Source: Bradyrhizobium sp. KBS0727 (GTDB lineage: Bacteria; Pseudomonadota; Alphaproteobacteria; Rhizobiales; Xanthobacteraceae). From it: a DNA stretch of 64,000 nucleotides. The notes under the pieces are model-generated. The model ran no database searches. It was given only the letters and a program-made list of their open reading frames with translations, and was not told the origin of the DNA. Below are positions 59,694 through 64,000 of the stretch, one piece after another (within the stretch, counting starts at the first letter, position 1; each line of letters begins with the position of its first letter). The DNA is taken from positions 5,017,501 through 5,081,500 of the forward strand of contig NZ_CP042176.1 in NCBI RefSeq assembly GCF_005937885.2, read 5' to 3'. A program made the translations under genes and the position numbers.

Positions 59694-61598
59694 TCAGTTG
59701 CACACTTCCTGCGGTGTACTCGTTCCCCGCCAAGTGTTGGCAACGTCAAGTCTGCACCCTTTTTTAACCGGACGGCAGCCGCCCGTTCCGCAAACAATCT
59801 GTCCCGATGCCTGCGGCTTTGCCGGTGCAGCCTCCGTCTTTGCGCGTTCTGGCCGTTCGCGCTTCGGCTCGTCGCGCTTTGCCGTCGCCTTCTTCACCTC
59901 AATCTTCTCGCAGGTGTTGTCGTCACCGACATCAAACCCTGCGCGGCAGGTGATCTTGACGCAGCGATCACTGTCGGCGCGATAGCCGGTCTCACAGATC
60001 AGCGGACAGATGCGCGCGGGTCTACTCTTGACGGCATCAAGCGCGTCGGCGCTGGCGACCTTCACGTCTAGCTTCATGCCCGCATTTTTGTTGAACAGGT
60101 CGAGCGACTTTTGCGCTGCTGCGTTCCAGTTGCCGTCAACGGAGCCGGTATTGCAGCCGACACGGCGAAGCTCAGTTTGCAGCAGACGTGGAATGTCAGA
60201 CAGCGGAGGCTGGTTGGGTTTTGTCACAGCGGCGGGCGTTTGGTCCGCCGGTTGTAAAGCGGCAACAGGGCCGACCGCCTTGGCATCCTTGGCATTCGCG
60301 TCGGTGTCCACCGTGGTTTCCGCTCTTCTCGCCACAGCGGCGGTCTTCGCGCGCTCGGCTTCCGCTATCTTTGCCTCCTCGGCCTTCTTGACAAGCTCGG
60401 CTGTGGCACGTGCTTGCGCTCCTGCCCCGGCGTCTTCGGCAGCTTTCGCGATTGCTGCTGTCTTGGCAAGCTCGGCCTGGGCAACCTTCGCTTCCTCGGC
60501 CCTTTTGGCAAGCTCGGCTGCGACACGGGCCTTTTCGGTTGCTCTCGCCTGCTCGGCGGCCTTGGCCTGCTCCGCGGCCTTGGCACCCTCAATAGCAAGA
60601 CGGGTCTGTTCTTCCTGCGCGGCCTTAGCTTTGTTTGTAGCTTCTATTCGGGCGGCTTCTGCCGCGAGCTTGTCGCGGTGCGCTTTGGCAAGCGCGGTAA
60701 AGAAACCAGACGGATATTTCTCGATGAAGGCGTCCCAAACAGGCTTGGAACCTATTTGTAGAGCGAACTCATAATCTCGTCGCATCGTGGCATCTTGCTC
60801 GACCGGCGCGGCGACAGCGGGTGCCGACACAGCCGGAACAAGCGTTACATCGTCGCCGCCCAGTGAGCCGTAGACAAACGGCTCTTGCGTGTTGTTAGTC
60901 GCTTTCAAAACATCGTCGCGCACGAAGCCAAACGCCTTGCGAAGATCAAGGCCCGGCTTGGCAAGGTGATTCACCAGCGCCGTGGCGAAAGGACTATTCT
61001 TGCTGTCACCATCCGACGCCGTCGAACCCGCCTTCGCAGCAAACGCAATCATCGTGTTTGGACTCGACGGTTCGACCTTGGCAAGCCCGCGCCCGATGGC
61101 CCGCGACCCAACGGTTCGCTTCATGGTTTTGGCGAACGGGTTATCACGGCAGGCGTCAAGAATGACGAGTCGGAGTTGCTTGGCTGGTTCCGCAGCCACC
61201 AGCACACGGTCCAACGCAAACGTCTCGTCAAGAACGTCGGTGTCCGTTTCGAGTTGGGCATCGACTGGAATGAGATAGTTGGTGCCATCCAGTTCGATGC
61301 CATGTCCGGCGTAGTAGATGACCGCGACGTCAGCATCACGTGTCTTGTTGCCGAACTCGCGCAAGGCGCGACGCATATCGGTGGCGCTCACATCCAGTCG
61401 TAAATCCACACTGTCAAACCCGGCCTTCTTGAACATCGCGACGACCGCTGCGGCATCGTTTGCGGGGTTTTTCAGGCGGGCGACGTTCTTGTAGGCAGAG
61501 TTGCCAATGACCAACGCCACGCGCTTCTCGGCGAAGGCTGGCTGACTGAAAAGCCAAGTCGACCAGACCGCTAAAACAATGGCCGCGATGGCTCGCAT
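59694..61598 (-). CDS. Secreted caspase-like (peptidase C14/metacaspase) protein, copy 1
   Basis: A 634-residue protein. The ATG at 61598 (MRAIAAIVLAVWSTWLFSQP) opens a signal peptide cleaved near AFAEKR. Residues about 25-260 form a caspase-like p20 domain: KRVALVIGNSAYKNVARLKN, catalytic His99 in YYAGHGIELDG, catalytic Cys150 in LDACRDNPFAK. A linker of about 130 residues, very rich in Ala, Glu and Lys (repeats of K-A-A-E-Q-A-K and E-L-A-K), should form a coiled coil. The C-terminal part has a peptidoglycan-binding-like helix region (LLQTELRRVGCNTGSVDGNW) and cysteine-rich segments (ICPLICETGYRADSDRCVKI). Copy 2 lies upstream. Confidence 0.87.
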   Translation of the reverse strand: MRAIAAIVLAVWSTWLFSQPAFAEKRVALVIGNSAYKNVARLKNPANDAAAVVAMFKKAGFDSVDLRLDVSATDMRRALREFGNKTRDADVAVIYYAGHGIELDGTNYLIPVDAQLETDTDVLDETFALDRVLVAAEPAKQLRLVILDACRDNPFAKTMKRTVGSRAIGRGLAKVEPSSPNTMIAFAAKAGSTASDGDSKNSPFATALVNHLAKPGLDLRKAFGFVRDDVLKATNNTQEPFVYGSLGGDDVTLVPAVSAPAVAAPVEQDATMRRDYEFALQIGSKPVWDAFIEKYPSGFFTALAKAHRDKLAAEAARIEATNKAKAAQEEQTRLAIEGAKAAEQAKAAEQARATEKARVAAELAKRAEEAKVAQAELAKTAAIAKAAEDAGAGAQARATAELVKKAEEAKIAEAERAKTAAVARRAETTVDTDANAKDAKAVGPVAALQPADQTPAAVTKPNQPPLSDIPRLLQTELRRVGCNTGSVDGNWNAAAQKSLDLFNKNAGMKLDVKVASADALDAVKSRPARICPLICETGYRADSDRCVKITCRAGFDVGDDNTCEKIEVKKATAKRDEPKRERPERAKTEAAPAKPQASGQIVCGTGGCRPVKKGCRLDVANTWRGTSTPQEVCN

Positions 61599-61669
61599 CA
61601 GAAATTCCAAATCGGCAGTGAACCGACCCTATCACTCAACCCATTGATCGCAATAGCGCGAACACGCGT

Positions 61670-61687
61670 CTGTGACGTTGCTCACAG
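61670..61687. promoter_or_regulatory. CRP-like palindrome upstream of caspase copy 1
   Basis: CTGTGACGTTGCTCACAG matches the plan TGTGA-N6-TCACA of CRP/FNR-family sites. It lies 71 bases upstream of the start at 61598. The same site stands at the same distance before copy 2. Confidence 0.55.
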
Positions 61688-61816
61688 ATGGTCCTCAGAG
61701 CCGCCAGTTTCAGATGCGACGTCCGCTCGGGGGTCACAAGCCGACTTCACCCGGCGTTCCCTGCCCAAGTCGGGTTTGGGCCAAGCCCGATGTCCAATGC
61801 CGGTGGTCGACTTTGT

Positions 61817-63661
61817 CTACCGCTTGGCAAGACCCTCAAAGTTACTGTATTGGCTGCTCCATCGCCCAGTGCGCATGCATTCGGCGTACGTCTTGGCGCA
61901 GTGGCTGTTGGCTATGCTCCTATCGCAAGAAGCTCGATAATTCGAGCAGGTCGGCGAATTGTTAAATTGTTTGATCAGCTCTTCGCGGGTTTTGCCCTGC
62001 TGAGAACGCTCTGGCTGAGCCGTCGGCGTGTCCTGCTTAGCCACGGGTTTCCTGACCACGATCTTGTCGCAGGTCCCGTCGTCGTTCAACTCGTAACCGG
62101 AGCGACAAGTGATCTTCACGCACTTGTCGCCGCCGGACCGGTAGCCGGTCTCGCAGATCAAGGGACAAACGCGCACCGACTTGCCTCTTACTGCATCCAG
62201 CGCGTCCGCATTGGCCGTCTTCACGTCGAGTTTCATGCCCGCATGCTTGTTGAATAGCTCGAGGGCGTGTTGCGCCGCCGTGTTCCAGTTCCCGTCAACC
62301 GGCCCGGCGTTGCATCCGACGCGCTTCAACTCCGATTGCAGCGAGCGAGGTAGATCCGCAGCTGGTGCATGGTCCGGCTTTTCGGCCGATGGTGCTAGAG
62401 CGGCCAACTTCTCTTCCTTGGCTCTCTCTTCAGCCGCATCCTTGGTTTCTGCTGCAGCCTTTTTTTCTTCGGCAGCCCTGATGCGCTCCGCTTCATTCTC
62501 TGCGGCCTTGGCTAACGCTGCAGCCTTTAATCGTTCGGCTTCTGCGACCTTCGCCTCCTGGGCTTGCTTGGCCAACTCTGCTGCGACACGGGCCTCTTCG
62601 GTCGCTCTCGCCTGTTCGGCGGCCTTCGTCTGTTCGGCAGCCTTGGCACCCTCAATGGCTAGGCGGGTCTGTTCTTCCTGCGCTGCCCTTGCGTTGTTAG
62701 TGGCCTCAATCCGAACCGCTTCAGCTGACAGCTTGTCTCGATGGGCTTTGGCAAGGGCGGTGAAAAAGCCAGACGGATATTTTTCAATGAAGGCGTCCCA
62801 AACCGGCTTCGTGCCGACTTGAAGCGCGAATTCGTAATTCCGCTGCATCGTGGCATCGTTATCGGTCGGTGCGGCTGCTGCGGGCACCGGCGCGGCGGGC
62901 ACGAGCGTTACGTCATCACCTCCTAACGACCCATAAACGAAAGGCTCCTGTGCATTGTTCGTCGCCTTCAATACGTCGTCGCGAACAAAGCCAAAGGCCT
63001 TGCGAAGATCAAGACCGGGCTTGGCAAGGTGATTAACCAGCGCCGTAGCGAAAGGACTGTTCTTGCTGTCGCCATCCGACGCCGTCGAACCCGCCTTCGC
63101 GGCAAACGCAATCATCGTGTTGGGGCTGGAAGGCTCAACCTTGGCGAGACCGCGTCCAATCGCGCGCGACGCAATCGTTCGCTTCATGTTTTTAGCGAAC
63201 GGGTTGTCCCGGCAAGCATCGAGGATAACAAGCCGCAATTGCTTGGCCGGTTCAATCGCTACCAGAACGCGGTCCAACGGCAGCGTCTCGTCCAGGACGT
63301 CTGTATCCGTCTCGAGCGTGGCATCGACCGGAATGAGATAATTCGTGCCATCAAGCTCGATGCCGTGCCCGGCGTAGTAGACAACGGCGACATCCGCGTC
63401 CCGGCTTCTGTTGCCGAAGTCGCGCAGTGCCTTGCGTAATTCGCCCACGGTTAGGTTGAGCTTGGACTCGACCGTGTCGAAGCCTGCCGACTTGAACATC
63501 GTGGCAACCGCAGCTGCATCGTTCGCGGGATTACTAAGCTTGGCCACGTTCCGATAGGCAGAATTGCCGATCACCAGCGCAACGCGCTTCTCGGCAAACG
63601 CAGGCTCAGTGAAAAGCCAAGTCGACCAGATCGCAAAGACAACGGCCGCGATGGCGCGCAT
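61817..63661 (-). CDS. Secreted caspase-like (peptidase C14/metacaspase) protein, copy 2
   Basis: A 614-residue paralogue of the protein at 59694-61598. The ATG at 63661 (MRAIAAVVFAIWSTWLFTEP) is chosen because it matches the start of copy 1. The catalytic pair is again His99 (YYAGHGIELDG) and Cys150 (LDACRDNPFAK). The first 320 residues are nearly the same in both. The Ala/Glu/Lys linker varies in sequence and length, and the C-termini differ: this copy ends with REELIKQFNNSPTCSNYRAS, then CDRSIANSHCAKTYAECMRT. The two proteins could have different partners or locations through their ends. The upstream regions are also duplicated. Confidence 0.87.
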   Translation of the reverse strand: MRAIAAVVFAIWSTWLFTEPAFAEKRVALVIGNSAYRNVAKLSNPANDAAAVATMFKSAGFDTVESKLNLTVGELRKALRDFGNRSRDADVAVVYYAGHGIELDGTNYLIPVDATLETDTDVLDETLPLDRVLVAIEPAKQLRLVILDACRDNPFAKNMKRTIASRAIGRGLAKVEPSSPNTMIAFAAKAGSTASDGDSKNSPFATALVNHLAKPGLDLRKAFGFVRDDVLKATNNAQEPFVYGSLGGDDVTLVPAAPVPAAAAPTDNDATMQRNYEFALQVGTKPVWDAFIEKYPSGFFTALAKAHRDKLSAEAVRIEATNNARAAQEEQTRLAIEGAKAAEQTKAAEQARATEEARVAAELAKQAQEAKVAEAERLKAAALAKAAENEAERIRAAEEKKAAAETKDAAEERAKEEKLAALAPSAEKPDHAPAADLPRSLQSELKRVGCNAGPVDGNWNTAAQHALELFNKHAGMKLDVKTANADALDAVRGKSVRVCPLICETGYRSGGDKCVKITCRSGYELNDDGTCDKIVVRKPVAKQDTPTAQPERSQQGKTREELIKQFNNSPTCSNYRASCDRSIANSHCAKTYAECMRTGRWSSQYSNFEGLAKR

Positions 63662-63730
63662 CAAAATTCCAATCGGCAATTGGCCGACCCTATCATTCAA
63701 CCCATTGATCGCAATAGCGCGTACACACGT

Positions 63731-63748
63731 CTGTGACGTTACTCACAG
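63731..63748. promoter_or_regulatory. CRP-like palindrome upstream of caspase copy 2
   Basis: CTGTGACGTTACTCACAG, 69 bases upstream of the start at 63661; one base differs from the copy at 61670. Confidence 0.55.
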
Positions 63749-63821
63749 ATGATCCTCAGAGCCACAGTTTCAGACGTGACTTCCGCTCAGGGTCCAATCG
63801 CTGCCATATCGGACTCTTCGG

Positions 63822-63890
63822 CTCATGTCCGGTCTACCCCCGATAGCGACCGGATAGCGGACATCTCGGAATGGCAGTTTCGTGCCGATA
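63822..63890. repeat. Dispersed intergenic repeat, copy B (partner at 51418-51483)
   Basis: CTCATGTCCGGTCTACCCC, then CGATAGCGACCGGATAGCGG and ATGGCAGTTTCGTGCC. The IS end at 63887 begins directly after TGCC, as with the other IS1182-like insertions in the window. Confidence 0.6.
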
Positions 63891-64000
63891 TTGTTGCAAA
63901 AGTCGTTTTGGGGTGCTGAACGAAAATTCCTAGAGCCGCTGATGCGTTTTAAGCGCGGCGACGGGAGGGACTCAGCAGTGGCGTTGAAACGCGACGCAGC
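63887..64000. mobile_element. Left end of an IS related to the MITE (cut by window edge)
   Basis: GATATTGTTGCAAAAGTCG starts at 63887 and matches the right inverted end of the 219-bp element at 46430-46648. The 114 bases to the window edge equal about 150 bases of that element in reverse complement, without its 31-bp stretch. No transposase frame is reached, so this may be an IS or another MITE copy. Confidence 0.7.

Noticed and set aside
60010..60774. Plus-strand Ser/Ala-rich open frame of 254 codons, with a similar one at 62181-62822
   Set aside because: Both are antisense to the Ala/Glu/Lys linkers of the caspase-like genes, which create long open frames on the other strand.

Overview
The window looks like an accessory, mobile-element-rich stretch of a Bradyrhizobium-type alphaproteobacterium (Nitrobacteraceae). 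The grounds are high GC in third codon positions, a GcrA-type regulator, a LabA-like NYN protein, several small proteins of the kind seen in that genus, and dispersed intergenic repeats that I recall from Bradyrhizobium genomes. The genus is inferred from memory, not from a search.

Layout. 1-3112 is the edge of an integrated element: a partial ArdC-like antirestriction gene, a small HTH gene and a tyrosine integrase. 3171-6121 is an enoyl-CoA hydratase/isomerase downstream of a Mo-bisMGD oxidoreductase. 6287-15626 is a worn region: an IS110-family transposase, GcrA-like and NYN genes, several small uncharacterised genes, and gene remnants (serine recombinase, SH3-domain protein, frameshifted TauE/SafE permease, possible MOSC-domain end). 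15829-24834 is a tight minus-strand catabolic operon: NIPSNAP-like protein, a three-subunit molybdenum hydroxylase, an amidohydrolase, a CoxG-like protein, an alpha/beta hydrolase and a NitT/TauT-type ABC importer. A MocR-type regulator lies divergent to it. 26912-32281 holds a LysR regulator and a second minus-strand operon (Rieske ferredoxin, small protein, amidohydrolase, Bug-type binding protein, MFS transporter). 32786-42317 is a third catabolic block: aldehyde dehydrogenase, ABC binding protein, DUF35 protein, thiolase-like protein, enoyl-CoA hydratase, TetR regulator, ABC ATPase and permease, and acyl-CoA ligase. Three copies of one 12-bp palindrome mark it as a probable TetR regulon.

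42314-49929 is an IS cluster: three IS1182-type elements with short target duplications, a 219-bp MITE-like element, a recombinase pseudogene and a few small genes. 50101-54489 carries two secreted beta-propeller proteins and a periplasmic binding protein. Two IS110/IS1111-type transposases follow (54708-57696). 57749-63661 is a run of same-strand genes: two zinc-ribbon proteins, a secreted protein behind a (CTAT)17 microsatellite region, and two tandemly duplicated secreted caspase-like proteins, each with a CRP-like palindrome upstream. The window ends inside another IS end that matches the MITE.

The three catabolic blocks share one logic: uptake (ABC, TctC-type or MFS), activation or oxygenation (CoA ligase, Mo hydroxylase, Rieske), then hydrolysis, decarboxylation or beta-oxidation-like steps, each beside its own regulator. 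Together they suggest uptake and breakdown of aromatic or heterocyclic acids. The substrates cannot be read from the sequence.
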